From: Clostridiales bacterium
Lineage (GTDB): Bacteria > Bacillota > Clostridia > Lachnospirales > Lachnospiraceae
Assembly (NCBI GenBank): GCA_019420275.1
Contig: JAHZHN010000003.1
Span: forward strand, 1 to 64,000
Direction: 5' to 3'
DNA length: 64,000 bases
Part shown: positions 25,165 through 34,095 of the stretch, piece by piece
Layout: the number at the start of each line of letters is the position of its first letter
Position numbering within the stretch: position 1 is the first letter of the stretch
The notes under the pieces: model-generated
Seen by the model: only the letters and a program-made list of their open reading frames with translations
Told to the model about the DNA's origin: nothing
The model's database searches: none
Made by a program: the position numbers and the translations under genes

Positions 25165-26337
25165 ATGAAGCGATTGTTTGCAGGAATCATCTTTTTATGT
25201 TTTAGTATGGTTCATACAGTCTGCGCAAATCAGCCGGAGACGGTCGTGACATCGGCAGTTCCTGATTTAAACTTAACTGCAAAATCAGCTGTGGTCATGG
25301 AGGCGGGAAGCAAAACCTTGCTTTATGAAAAAAATAAAGAGAAAGAACTTCCTCCGGCAAGTGTGACAAAAGTTATGTCTTTACTGTTAATTTTTCAGGA
25401 GCTTGATGCAGGAAAACTTGAGCTGAAAGATGAGGTAACTGTCAGTGATCATGCTGCATCCATGGGAGGATCTCAGGTATTTTTGGAGCCAGGAGAAAAG
25501 CAGGATGTAGAAACCCTTATAAAATGCGTGGTTGTTTCTAGTGCAAATGATGCGGTGGTTGCTCTGGCAGAACATATTTCCGGGAGTGAAGATGCTTTTG
25601 TACAGCGTATGAACCAGGAAGCTAAGAAGCTTGGCATGAAACATACTGTTTTTAAAAATGCCTGTGGCCTGGATGAAGCCGGACATGTGACCACGGCCTA
25701 TGATATCGCTTTGATGTCGAGAGAGCTGACAGTAAAACATCCAGATGTGTTTCAATATACGAAGATCTGGATGGACTCATTCACTCATGATACAAAAAAA
25801 GGAAAAACTAAATTTCAGCTGAGCAATACCAATAAGATGATACGGCAGTATAACGGCTGCACAGGATTAAAGACTGGCAGCACAAGTGCGGCGAAATTTT
25901 GTCTAAGTGCCACAGCTACGCGAAATCAAGTGGATCTGATAGCGGTGGTAATGGCAAGCGATGATTCCAAGTCACGGACCCAAGACGCAAGTGCTCTTCT
26001 TGATTATGGATTTGCAAACTGTCAGGTTATAGAAGATATTACAACGGCAAAGGAAATCGGAACTATTGAGGTTGAAAAAGGAAAGAAAGATATGGTGGCA
26101 TATCCGGAAAAGATAACGACGAAGATTACAAGAATCAAACAGAAAGAAGAAAATTTAAAAAAGGAAATTAAGATTTATTCTTTGACAGCTCCGGTGAAAA
26201 AAGGGCAGACAATTGGAAAAATAATATATAAAGACGGCAGCAAAACAGCAGCACAAACAGATATAAAATCAATGGAATCCATAGAAAAGATGGATTACTT
26301 ATCGAGCCTGCATAAAATAGCGAAAGCATATTTTTAA
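25165..26337 (+). CDS. D-alanyl-D-alanine carboxypeptidase (DacF-like)
   Basis: Removes the terminal D-Ala from peptidoglycan stems outside the membrane. The 390-residue protein has a signal peptide ending near VCA, a peptidase S11 domain with SxxK at Ser66 (ASVTK), SAN at 126-128 and KTG at 236-238, then the C-terminal PBP5-like beta domain (about 290-370). ATG 25165 is preferred to GTG 25159 by spacing to GAGG. The 160-base gap before it is very AT-rich and holds an inverted repeat CTCTTAT/ATAAGAG near 25125-25150. The DacF assignment versus other DacA-like enzymes is uncertain. Confidence 0.88.
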   Translation: MKRLFAGIIFLCFSMVHTVCANQPETVVTSAVPDLNLTAKSAVVMEAGSKTLLYEKNKEKELPPASVTKVMSLLLIFQELDAGKLELKDEVTVSDHAASMGGSQVFLEPGEKQDVETLIKCVVVSSANDAVVALAEHISGSEDAFVQRMNQEAKKLGMKHTVFKNACGLDEAGHVTTAYDIALMSRELTVKHPDVFQYTKIWMDSFTHDTKKGKTKFQLSNTNKMIRQYNGCTGLKTGSTSAAKFCLSATATRNQVDLIAVVMASDDSKSRTQDASALLDYGFANCQVIEDITTAKEIGTIEVEKGKKDMVAYPEKITTKITRIKQKEENLKKEIKIYSLTAPVKKGQTIGKIIYKDGSKTAAQTDIKSMESIEKMDYLSSLHKIAKAYF

Positions 26338-26377
26338 GACAATACATGAAATTTCTTGCCGGCGGAAAATGACAACA

Positions 26378-26408
26378 TTAAATTAAATTTCAATGCTCAT
26401 TATAATGA
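26378..26408 (+). promoter_or_regulatory. probable sorbitol operon promoter with palindromic -10
   Basis: TATAAT (26401-26406) lies inside the perfect 12-bp palindrome TCATTATAATGA (26397-26408). A weak -35 (TTAAAT, 26378-26383) is 17 bases upstream. A weak -35 would fit a promoter that needs an activator such as the PRD protein or GutM encoded in the operon. Confidence 0.45.
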
Positions 26409-26450
26409 ACTCATGAAGCAAAGATACTCAGTTTAAAAAGGAGGATTATA

Positions 26451-27266
26451 ATGAGCGAATCTTGGTTAAATCTTGAAGGGAAAACTGTTATTGTTACCGG
26501 AGGCGCATCTGGAATTGGCAAGGCAGTTGCCCAAGAATTCCTGTCAGTAGGAGCAAATGTAGCAATTTCTGACATGGCACCGGAAGCTCCTGAAATGGAA
26601 GCTGAAGAAGGAAAATTTCTCTATGTCAAAACAGATGTAACGAAGCCGGCAGATGTTGAGGCAATGGTGGAAAAAGTAAAAGAAACTTATGGAACGATTG
26701 ATGTTTTAGTGAATAATGCGGGAATCAATATTCCAAGGCTTCTGGTGGATCCAAAAGATCCAAAAGGACAGTATGAACTGGATGAAGCTGTATGGGATAA
26801 AGTATGTAACGTAAACTTAAAAGGAGTTTTCTTCTGTGCACAGGCAGTCGGAAGAGTTTTAGTGGAAAAAGGAAGCGGTGTCATCATTAACATGTCTTCT
26901 GAAAGTGGCCTGGAAGGATCTGAAGGACAGAGTGTATATGCGGCAACAAAAAATGCGGTAAATTCTCTGACAAGATCATGGGCAAAGGAACTTGGAAAAC
27001 AGGGAGTTCGTGTCGTAGGAGTTGCTCCTGGAATTATGGAAGCAACAGGACTTCGAACCATTGCTTATGAATCTGCACTGGCTTATACGAGAGGAATTAC
27101 AGTAGATGATTTGAGAGCAGGATATGCGAAGACTTCAACTACGCCTCTTGGAAGATCAGGAAAATTGTCAGAAGTGGCAGATATGTGTGTATATCTTGCC
27201 AGTGACCGTGCATCTTATGTACACGGAGTTACAATTAATGTAGCCGGAGGTAAAACGAGAGGATAA
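26451..27266 (+). CDS. srlD: sorbitol-6-phosphate 2-dehydrogenase (SDR)
   Basis: Oxidises sorbitol-6-phosphate to fructose-6-phosphate with NAD+. The 271-residue short-chain dehydrogenase has the cofactor motif TGGASGIGKAV, NNAG, the catalytic Ser region NMSSESG, and YAATK (Tyr-Lys). Substrate is set by context: the genes that follow encode a complete glucitol/sorbitol PTS. It is the first gene of the operon and starts after an AAGGAGG site. Confidence 0.92.
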   Translation: MSESWLNLEGKTVIVTGGASGIGKAVAQEFLSVGANVAISDMAPEAPEMEAEEGKFLYVKTDVTKPADVEAMVEKVKETYGTIDVLVNNAGINIPRLLVDPKDPKGQYELDEAVWDKVCNVNLKGVFFCAQAVGRVLVEKGSGVIINMSSESGLEGSEGQSVYAATKNAVNSLTRSWAKELGKQGVRVVGVAPGIMEATGLRTIAYESALAYTRGITVDDLRAGYAKTSTTPLGRSGKLSEVADMCVYLASDRASYVHGVTINVAGGKTRG

Positions 27267-27281
27267 AAGAAGCAGAAGCGG

Positions 27282-29219
27282 ATGGAAAGGATAGAGATGG
27301 AGCTTTTTAATGATGAAAACAGGATATCATCCATTTTAAAAAATATTGAGATGCAGTCTGTTTGCAGCATTGAGAAAATTGCCGGAAAGCTGAATGTATC
27401 CGCTAAGACGATTCGCAATGATATAAAGGAGCTGAACTATCTGCTGGGCGGATATGCATTGATCAGTATGAATAAGGGAGAGTGTAAATTAATCGTATTT
27501 GATCAAAGAGGATTTTTGGAAATACGAAATAAAATCTTTCAGGAAAAAGATTTTTTTAATTCTCCGCAGACGAGGATGGCGTATTTGTTCTGGCAGCTGA
27601 TGAATGCGAAAGAGCCGTACCTGACAGATGATCTGTCAGAAGAAATGAAAGTAGGAAGGACAACAGCAATCAGCGATTTGAACAAGCTTCGAAAGATCAT
27701 CGATAAATATCAGCTGAAGATTAAAGGAAAAGCAAATACGGGACTGAGGTTGATAGGAGACGAATTACACATCCGTTTATTTATTCTTGAGAATATTTAC
27801 GAACAGCTATATTTAAATTTTCCATTGGGCTCAGAAGTGAGAGAAAAATTAACTGGTTTCCAGGAAAAATTTTCTTTAGATGCGCTGGGATTTGGATTTT
27901 TCTATCGGTTTTTTGTTGTTATGATCCAGAGAATTGAAAGTGGTCATGTGATTAAAAATCTGGAAGAAAAATATATGGATCTCTATCAGAACCAAGCGTA
28001 CGCTATTGTAGATGAATTTCTAAATGTGATTGAAAAAGTGAAAGGATATAGGATACCAAAGGAAGAGAGAATCTTTTTGTGCATTCCTATAGCAGGTATG
28101 CGGACACCTGCCAACACACAGGAAATTGAACGCAAAATCAGCGTGTCTGAGGATATTGCGGACATGATCATTGAGATGCTGGATCGAATTCATACAGAAC
28201 TCAATGTAACGGTCATTGCCAATGAACTGTTTGACGATTTCGTATATCATATTTTCTTTATGATCAATCGATTAAAATATAGTCTTCATATTCATAATCC
28301 TATGATTGATGACTTTAAAAACCAGTACAGTGTTGCCTACAAAATGGCGGAAATCGGAAAAGAAGTCATAGAGAAAAGGGAAGGAATTACGATTACGGAA
28401 GACGAGATGACGTTTTTGGCAGCCTATTTCGGAGTGTTTTTGATCGAACAGGAACCGGAAGAAAAAAGGTGCAGGATTGCGATTGTCTGCGGATCAGGGA
28501 AAATCATAGGAAGGCTGATTGAAAATCAGCTGAAAAAGATTTTTGACGTGGAGCCGGAGTTTGAGTTTTTTTACAATGGGAATTTCGTGGAACATAAGAA
28601 AAACACATTCGATTATATCGTTACGACCACAGAACTGAATCTGGATACAAAAACACCGGTGATCTTTATGGATGAAGTGTTTGATAAGGAATATATCCAG
28701 AAGAAATTTGAAAATATAAAATACTTGTCAGATGCAGGAAGAAATATCAGAAGAGGGATCGATTCGCTGTTTATGAATCTGCTGGATGAAAAAAGATTCT
28801 TTCTTCTGAATCCGGAAAATTCATACGTTCAAAATGTGCGGTTTATGGCGGAAACGCTAATGGAGCAGGGAGAACTTGACACAGGGTTTGCGGACAGAGT
28901 AGAGAAAAGAGAAGAGTATTCTACTATGATACTCAATCAGCATATTGCATTTCCTCATACGAAGAATTTGCTGTCAAAACTTACCCTTGCTTTAGGAGTA
29001 TATCCAAGCCCGTCTCAGGAAGAGGGCTGTGAAAATGTTGAACTAGTGATTTTACTGGGCATTCCGGAATCTATGGAGGATGATACGGTGCTGGTGAGAC
29101 TGTATGATGAGATTTTGGCAATTGGAAAAGATGTGGGCGTGATTGATAAAATACGGTCTATGAAAAGCTATAAAGAATTGCTGCTGTATATAACAGAAGA
29201 AAACAATATTTTTAGATAA
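27282..29219 (+). CDS. gutR: PRD-type transcriptional activator of the sorbitol operon
   Basis: A 645-residue BglG/MtlR-type regulator. In order: an N-terminal DNA-binding region with two winged helix-turn-helix motifs (about 10-130), two PTS regulation domains (about 180-390), a GatB-like EIIB segment starting RCRIAIVCGSGK (about 395-480), and a C-terminal mannitol/fructose-type EIIA domain with the His motif IAFPHTK near 560-570. Phosphorylation of these domains by the PTS would couple activity to sorbitol availability. ATG 27297 has a better ribosome site (AAAGGA) than 27282 and may be the true start. Gene symbol follows clostridial usage. Confidence 0.88.
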   Translation: MERIEMELFNDENRISSILKNIEMQSVCSIEKIAGKLNVSAKTIRNDIKELNYLLGGYALISMNKGECKLIVFDQRGFLEIRNKIFQEKDFFNSPQTRMAYLFWQLMNAKEPYLTDDLSEEMKVGRTTAISDLNKLRKIIDKYQLKIKGKANTGLRLIGDELHIRLFILENIYEQLYLNFPLGSEVREKLTGFQEKFSLDALGFGFFYRFFVVMIQRIESGHVIKNLEEKYMDLYQNQAYAIVDEFLNVIEKVKGYRIPKEERIFLCIPIAGMRTPANTQEIERKISVSEDIADMIIEMLDRIHTELNVTVIANELFDDFVYHIFFMINRLKYSLHIHNPMIDDFKNQYSVAYKMAEIGKEVIEKREGITITEDEMTFLAAYFGVFLIEQEPEEKRCRIAIVCGSGKIIGRLIENQLKKIFDVEPEFEFFYNGNFVEHKKNTFDYIVTTTELNLDTKTPVIFMDEVFDKEYIQKKFENIKYLSDAGRNIRRGIDSLFMNLLDEKRFFLLNPENSYVQNVRFMAETLMEQGELDTGFADRVEKREEYSTMILNQHIAFPHTKNLLSKLTLALGVYPSPSQEEGCENVELVILLGIPESMEDDTVLVRLYDEILAIGKDVGVIDKIRSMKSYKELLLYITEENNIFR

Positions 29220-29241
29220 TGAAAAAAGAAGGAGGAAGAAA

Positions 29242-29694
29242 ATGTCTTATTTTATGATCGTTGCAGTGGGTTTTTTGGCCGCTCTAAGTCTGCAGTTTCT
29301 AATGCAGATGGTACAGATGAAAAGTTTCAATCGATATTATACAAGGCTTCGAAAAATGGGAAGAGTGGCCATTGGAAAAGCAAAAGGCGGTTTTCATGCC
29401 GGTGCGATCGTTATGTTTGCAATTGATCAGAATGGCATTATTTTAGACGGATGCTTTATGAGAGGATTTACGATGTTCGCAAGATTCAAAGATTGGGATT
29501 TCTTTAATGGAATCGATGTCGGTACAATTCGAAAAGAAGATTGTGAAACCATCGGAGTATCTCTGCGCAGAGCAGCGCTAAATGCTTCCTCCAATTACAA
29601 CACGATTATGAGTGGAGGCGAGGTCTTGGAGAAACCGGGGCTTCTTACCAGAATCGGTGATAAGATCTACGGTGTCAACAAGAAAAAAGCCTGA
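29242..29694 (+). CDS. gutM: GutM-family regulator (glucitol operon activator)
   Basis: A 150-residue protein with one N-terminal hydrophobic segment (residues 3-22) and a basic rest, matching the GutM family (PF06923 type) that is found only with sorbitol PTS genes. In E. coli it assists activation of the gut operon. Landmarks are KMGRVAIGKAKGGFHAGAIV and the FKDWDFFNGIDVGTI segment. It lies between the PRD regulator and the EIIC gene. Confidence 0.9.
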   Translation: MSYFMIVAVGFLAALSLQFLMQMVQMKSFNRYYTRLRKMGRVAIGKAKGGFHAGAIVMFAIDQNGIILDGCFMRGFTMFARFKDWDFFNGIDVGTIRKEDCETIGVSLRRAALNASSNYNTIMSGGEVLEKPGLLTRIGDKIYGVNKKKA

Positions 29695-29710
29695 ATGAAA
29701 GGAGAAATTT

Positions 29711-30253
29711 ATGAATGCAATTGTAAATGCCGCATCAGGATTCATGGGATTGTTTGATGTAGGAGCTGAAAACCTTATTGGCTGGGTATCATCAATCGTA
29801 CCAAAAGTACTGTTATTGCTCATCTTAATGAATACGATCATTGCTCTGATTGGACAGGACAAGATCAATAAATTTGCGAAAGTGTGTTCTGGAAATGTAA
29901 TTCTGGCATATGGAGTTCTTCCGTTTTTGTCAGCCTTTATGTTAGGAAATCCAATGGCGCTGTCCATGGGAAAATTCCTTCCGGAAAGAATGAAACCAAG
30001 CTATTATGCGTCTGCCGCATATCACTGCCATACTAACAGCGGTATCTTCCCGCATATCAATGCCGGAGAATTGTTTATTTACACAGGTATCGCATCAGGA
30101 ATCCAGACACTGGGGCTGAATGAGATGGATCTGGCAATCCGTTATCTTCTGGTTGGTCTTGTTATGAACTTCTTCGCAGGATGGGTAACAGATTTTACGA
30201 CCAAGATTGTTATGAAGCAGCAGGGAATTGAGCTTAGCAATGAATTGAAATAG
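29711..30253 (+). CDS. srlA: sorbitol PTS EIIC component
   Basis: Membrane channel subunit for sorbitol. The 180-residue protein has about four hydrophobic segments and family landmarks such as AENLIGWVSSIVPKVLLLLILMN, LPFLSAFMLGNPMALSMGKFLPE and YHCHTNSGIFPHINAGE. The split of the membrane part between SrlA and SrlE is typical of glucitol permeases. Confidence 0.94.
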   Translation: MNAIVNAASGFMGLFDVGAENLIGWVSSIVPKVLLLLILMNTIIALIGQDKINKFAKVCSGNVILAYGVLPFLSAFMLGNPMALSMGKFLPERMKPSYYASAAYHCHTNSGIFPHINAGELFIYTGIASGIQTLGLNEMDLAIRYLLVGLVMNFFAGWVTDFTTKIVMKQQGIELSNELK

Positions 30254-30280
30254 GATGGATGAAATACAGGAGGAAAAACT

Positions 30281-31288
30281 ATGTCAGAATATAGAGCAAT
30301 TACAATCAGACGGGGAAGCGGCGGATTTGGCGGACCTTTAACGGTAAAGCCACAAGAAGGCAAAGATGTGTTATTATATATTACAGGAGGCGGAGCGGAA
30401 CCGGATATCCTGCAAAAAATCGTTGATCTGACAGGATGTCGTCCTGTCAATGGATTTAAGACGACTGTACCGGAAGAGGAAATCTTTCTTGTGATTATTG
30501 ACTGTGGTGGAACTCTTCGCTGCGGTATTTATCCACAGAAGAGAATTCCGACTATTAACATCAACCCAGTTGGAAAATCTGGTCCGATGGCAAAATATAT
30601 CACAGAGGATATTTATGTTTCTGGCGTAACAAACAATGAAATCGAGCTTGCAGACGGATCAGAAGCGCCGATTCAAAGTGAGGCAAAACCGGCAGAAGAA
30701 AAAGAATTTAAGTACAGTGCTGATAAGAAAGTATCAGAGACAATGGGAGAAACATCAAAATCAAGTTTCATCCAGAAGATTGGAATGGGAGCAGGTAAAG
30801 TTGTTGCGACTTTTAATGCGGCAGCGAAAGAATCTACCAATACGATTCTCCATACAATCATTCCATTCATGGGATTTGTATCACTCCTGATCGGTATTAT
30901 CCAGGGATCTGGTTTTGGTGATTGGTTCGCAAGACTGTTACAGCCGTTATGTGGAAATATCATTGGTCTTTGTATTCTTGGATTTATTTGTTCTATTCCG
31001 TTTTTAAGCTGTCTGCTGGGACCTGGAGCGGTTATCGCACAGATTATCGGAACTTTGATCGGAGTGGAAATCGGTAAAGGAAATATTGAGCCAAGCCTTG
31101 CACTTCCAGCATTATTTGCAATCAATACACAGTGTGCATGTGATTTCATTCCTGTAGGACTGGGACTTGCTGAGGCAGACCCGGAGACTGTGGAAGTAGG
31201 TGTTCCATCTGTATTATATTCAAGGTTTATCATTGGTGTTCCTCGAGTATTGGTTGCGTTTGTAGCAAGTTTTGGACTGTATAAATAG
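30281..31288 (+). CDS. srlE: sorbitol PTS EIIBC component
   Basis: Carries the phosphorylated EIIB domain (residues 1 to about 125, with GCRPVNGFKT and the cysteine-bearing DCGGTLRCGIYP) and a second membrane part (from about residue 190: IIPFMGFVSLLIGIIQGSGFGDW and later helices). The 335 residues match glucitol-specific EIIBC. It receives phosphate from SrlB and transfers it to incoming sorbitol. Confidence 0.94.
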   Translation: MSEYRAITIRRGSGGFGGPLTVKPQEGKDVLLYITGGGAEPDILQKIVDLTGCRPVNGFKTTVPEEEIFLVIIDCGGTLRCGIYPQKRIPTININPVGKSGPMAKYITEDIYVSGVTNNEIELADGSEAPIQSEAKPAEEKEFKYSADKKVSETMGETSKSSFIQKIGMGAGKVVATFNAAAKESTNTILHTIIPFMGFVSLLIGIIQGSGFGDWFARLLQPLCGNIIGLCILGFICSIPFLSCLLGPGAVIAQIIGTLIGVEIGKGNIEPSLALPALFAINTQCACDFIPVGLGLAEADPETVEVGVPSVLYSRFIIGVPRVLVAFVASFGLYK

Positions 31289-31329
31289 CAGTAAAAATAA
31301 ATAGTATAAATTAAAGAAAGGAAAATAGT

Positions 31330-31686
31330 ATGATGTATCAGGTAACGATTAAAGGAAAAGGTGATATGGTAGAAGCATTCAAGGACGAAGGGATTTTTGT
31401 TACATTTGGTGACAATGCACCGGATACCCTGAAAGATTTCTGCTATGCCATCGATGTAAATCCCGTAAACGGCGTAGTAAAGCCAGGATGCAAGCTGGTT
31501 GTCGACGGCAAAGAATATGAAATCGTAAAAGTCGGAGATGTTGCCAATGAAAACCTTGCAAATCTGGGACATGTTACATACAGCTTCAACGGTGCGGATG
31601 CAGAATGTCTGCCAGGGACAATCTGCGTAGAAAAAGCAGAACTTCCAGCACTTGACATTGGAAGTACGATTGCGATTGTGGAGTAA
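31330..31686 (+). CDS. srlB: sorbitol PTS EIIA component
   Basis: A soluble 118-residue phosphotransfer subunit. Landmarks: VTIKGKGDMVEAFKDEGIFVTFGDNAPDTLKDFC near the start, then LGHVTYSFNG with the His expected to be phosphorylated, and LPGTICVE near the end. It is the last gene of the operon, followed by a terminator. Confidence 0.93.
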   Translation: MMYQVTIKGKGDMVEAFKDEGIFVTFGDNAPDTLKDFCYAIDVNPVNGVVKPGCKLVVDGKEYEIVKVGDVANENLANLGHVTYSFNGADAECLPGTICVEKAELPALDIGSTIAIVE

Positions 31687-31718
31687 GCTGTTTTCCTTGA
31701 TTCAAAACGCAAAGAACG

Positions 31719-31758
31719 AAGGCGGTGAGACAAAAATGGTTCTCACCGTCTTTGTTTT
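31719..31758 (+). terminator. terminator of the sorbitol operon
   Basis: A 12-bp stem with one G-U pair (31719-31730 with 31741-31752) followed by TGTTTTTT. Confidence 0.85.
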
Positions 31759-31865
31759 TTGATGCCCTTCTTGTATTTTTTATTTATATTTAGTAAAATA
31801 GAAAAAAATGTGATAATGAACAGAGGACAGGCGGTCATCCTCTGGGTGTGAGGGAAGGAGCAATT

Positions 31866-32768
31866 ATGATTCCTTTATGGATAGGGGTGCTTGTTTTGGC
31901 GGCTGCAGCATTTGCGGCGGTGGTCGTGCTGGCAAGCAGGAGAGAAAATAAAAAATTAGTCGTTGAACAATATGAGATTCGGTCTCCGAAGATTCCGGAG
32001 GCTTTTGATAATTTTCGGATTGTTTTTCTTACAGATCTCCACTGCAGTGAGTTTGGCGATGGAAACAGAGATTTGATCGAGATGGTAAAAAAATGCAGAC
32101 CTCACCTGATTCTGGTGGGAGGAGACATGGTGATCAGCAAAGAAGACAAGTCATTTGAGGCACCGCTTAAGCTGATGAATCAGCTGGCAGCAAAATATCC
32201 GGTCTATTACGCAGATGGGAATCATGAACTGCGGCTGATGAGGAATGAAGAGATTTTTGGAGTGAGATATAAGGAATATGTCCATGAACTGAAGGAATAC
32301 GGTGTATGGCACATGTCCAACGAGACAGTAATCCTGGAACAGGAAGGACAGTTTATCCATTTGACAGCAATGGATCTTGAACGGAAATTTTATCAGAGAT
32401 TTCGGATTCCGGAGATGAAGCAGGAAGACATGGAGCAGGCGATCGGAAAGGCAGTCGGAGGCAGATTTCAAATTCTTCTTGCCCATAATCCTAATTATTT
32501 TGAAACCTATGCCCGGTGGGGTGCAGATCTGGTCTTGGCAGGACATTTTCATGGAGGAATGGTAAGAATTCCAATGGTGGACCGAGGAGTGATTTCACCG
32601 CAGTTTCAGTTGTTCCCTAAGTATGATGCAGGAGAATATCATATCGGAGACAGTACGATGATATTAAGCAGAGGACTCGGAAATCATTCAATCAAACTTC
32701 GGCTGTTTAACAAACCTGAAATATCCTGCATTACATTAAAAAGTCGGAGAAATGAAACATGGCATTAG
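31866..32768 (+). CDS. membrane-anchored metallophosphoesterase (YkuE-like)
   Basis: A 300-residue phosphoesterase with one N-terminal hydrophobic anchor (residues 3-24) and a calcineurin-like domain: TDLHCSEFG, GGDM, GNHE, LLAHNP and AGHFHGG. ATG 31866 has AAGGAG six bases upstream; an in-frame GTG at 31848 does not. The gene overlaps scpA by ten bases, so it heads an operon with scpAB and probably ilvBN. The substrate is unknown. Confidence 0.85.
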   Translation: MIPLWIGVLVLAAAAFAAVVVLASRRENKKLVVEQYEIRSPKIPEAFDNFRIVFLTDLHCSEFGDGNRDLIEMVKKCRPHLILVGGDMVISKEDKSFEAPLKLMNQLAAKYPVYYADGNHELRLMRNEEIFGVRYKEYVHELKEYGVWHMSNETVILEQEGQFIHLTAMDLERKFYQRFRIPEMKQEDMEQAIGKAVGGRFQILLAHNPNYFETYARWGADLVLAGHFHGGMVRIPMVDRGVISPQFQLFPKYDAGEYHIGDSTMILSRGLGNHSIKLRLFNKPEISCITLKSRRNETWH

Positions 32769-33529
32769 ATATAAAGTTAAATGTGTTCGAAGGTCCCCTG
32801 GATCTGCTGCTGCATTTGATTGAAAAAAATAAAGTAGATATCTATGATATCCCGATTGCGGAAATTACAGAGCAGTATATGGAATATATCCGGGCAATGA
32901 AAGAGGCTAAGCTGGATACTATGAGTGATTTTTTGGTCATGGCGGCTACTTTGCTTAAGATTAAGGTAAAGATGCTTTTACCGGCTCCGGAAGAAGAGGA
33001 GGAAGAATCAGATCCAAGAGAAGAGCTGGTTCGGCGTCTGATTGAATATAAGATTTATAAATATGCGTCGGGAAGGCTTCGGGCATATGGTCAGGAAGCG
33101 GAAAAGAGTTTTTACAAAGAACCGCAGATTCCGGAAGAGGTGCTGGCCTATAAAGAAGAAATTGATCCATCTGAGCTTTTGGAGGGAGTTTCTATTGAAA
33201 GACTCTGTGAGGTTTTTTGCTTTGTGATGCGCAGGCGGGAAAATAAAAAAGATCCAATCCGAAGTGATTTTGGAGAGATTCATGAAGAAGAGATTAAACT
33301 GGAAGATAAGATAGAAGAAATCGACCGGTATATCCAAAGCAGCAAAACTGCTAGTTTCTTTCGGATTATGGAGACCCAGAAGACCAAGGAAGCAGCGATT
33401 GTTGCTTTTTTATCAATATTAGAGCTGATGAAACAGGGGAGAGTCAGAGCAGCTCAGGAAACTATCGGCGGAGACATTATAATAGAAGCATTGGAGCAGA
33501 ATAATGAAAGAAAAACTGGCAATGATTGA
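32759..33529 (+). CDS. scpA: segregation and condensation protein A
   Basis: Kleisin subunit of the SMC-ScpAB condensin that compacts and separates chromosomes. The 256-residue protein starts with the family hallmark LNVFEGPLDLLLHLIEKNKVDIYDIPI and ends with a winged-helix-like region (AIVAFLSILELMKQGRV). It overlaps scpB by 26 bases. Confidence 0.95.
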   Translation: MALDIKLNVFEGPLDLLLHLIEKNKVDIYDIPIAEITEQYMEYIRAMKEAKLDTMSDFLVMAATLLKIKVKMLLPAPEEEEEESDPREELVRRLIEYKIYKYASGRLRAYGQEAEKSFYKEPQIPEEVLAYKEEIDPSELLEGVSIERLCEVFCFVMRRRENKKDPIRSDFGEIHEEEIKLEDKIEEIDRYIQSSKTASFFRIMETQKTKEAAIVAFLSILELMKQGRVRAAQETIGGDIIIEALEQNNERKTGND

Positions 33530-34094
33530 AGGAATTCTTTTTTCCATGGGGACAAGTGTCTCCAAAAAACAGTTGAAGACAGCGCTGGACGCAGATGATG
33601 ATCTGCTGGGATACCTGATCGATCAGCTGAAACGAGAGTATAAAAGGCCGGAGAGAGGAATTCGGCTGCTGGAATTCGATGATTCCATTCAGCTTTGTAC
33701 AAAACCGGAATATTATGAAGCGTTGATCAAGATTGTAAATCATCCAAAAAAACCGAAGCTTACGGATGTGATGCTGGAGACATTGTCGATCATTGCATAT
33801 AAGCAGCCGGTTACAAAACAGGAAATCGAGGCAATCCGGGGGGTGAAATGTGATCATCCAATCAACAAGCTTTTAGAATATAATTTAATCTGCGAAGCTG
33901 GACGTCTGGATGCGGTAGGCCGTCCTATTTTATTTAAAACAACGGAAGATTTTCTCCGATGCTTTGGAGTCTCGTCAGTAAAAGATCTTCCAGTGGTACA
34001 GGAAGAGACAATCGAAGGCTTTAAGGCAGAGGCTCAGGAAGAGGTAAAATACGCATTGGACGAAGAAATTGCAGAAGAGATGGAGGAAGAATAG
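33504..34094 (+). CDS. scpB: segregation and condensation protein B
   Basis: Partner of ScpA in the condensin complex. The 196-residue protein has two winged-helix domains; the hallmark is VMLETLSIIAYKQPVTKQEIEAIRGV in the middle, followed by VGRPILFKTTEDFLRCFG. The C-terminal 30 residues are acidic. It is followed by ilvB after one base. Confidence 0.95.
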   Translation: MKEKLAMIEGILFSMGTSVSKKQLKTALDADDDLLGYLIDQLKREYKRPERGIRLLEFDDSIQLCTKPEYYEALIKIVNHPKKPKLTDVMLETLSIIAYKQPVTKQEIEAIRGVKCDHPINKLLEYNLICEAGRLDAVGRPILFKTTEDFLRCFGVSSVKDLPVVQEETIEGFKAEAQEEVKYALDEEIAEEMEEE

Positions 34095-34095
34095 T

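Noticed and set aside
30673..31572. 299-residue open frame on the minus strand across srlE and srlB
   Set aside because: It lies wholly opposite well-supported sorbitol PTS genes, has no ribosome site and no recognisable domain.
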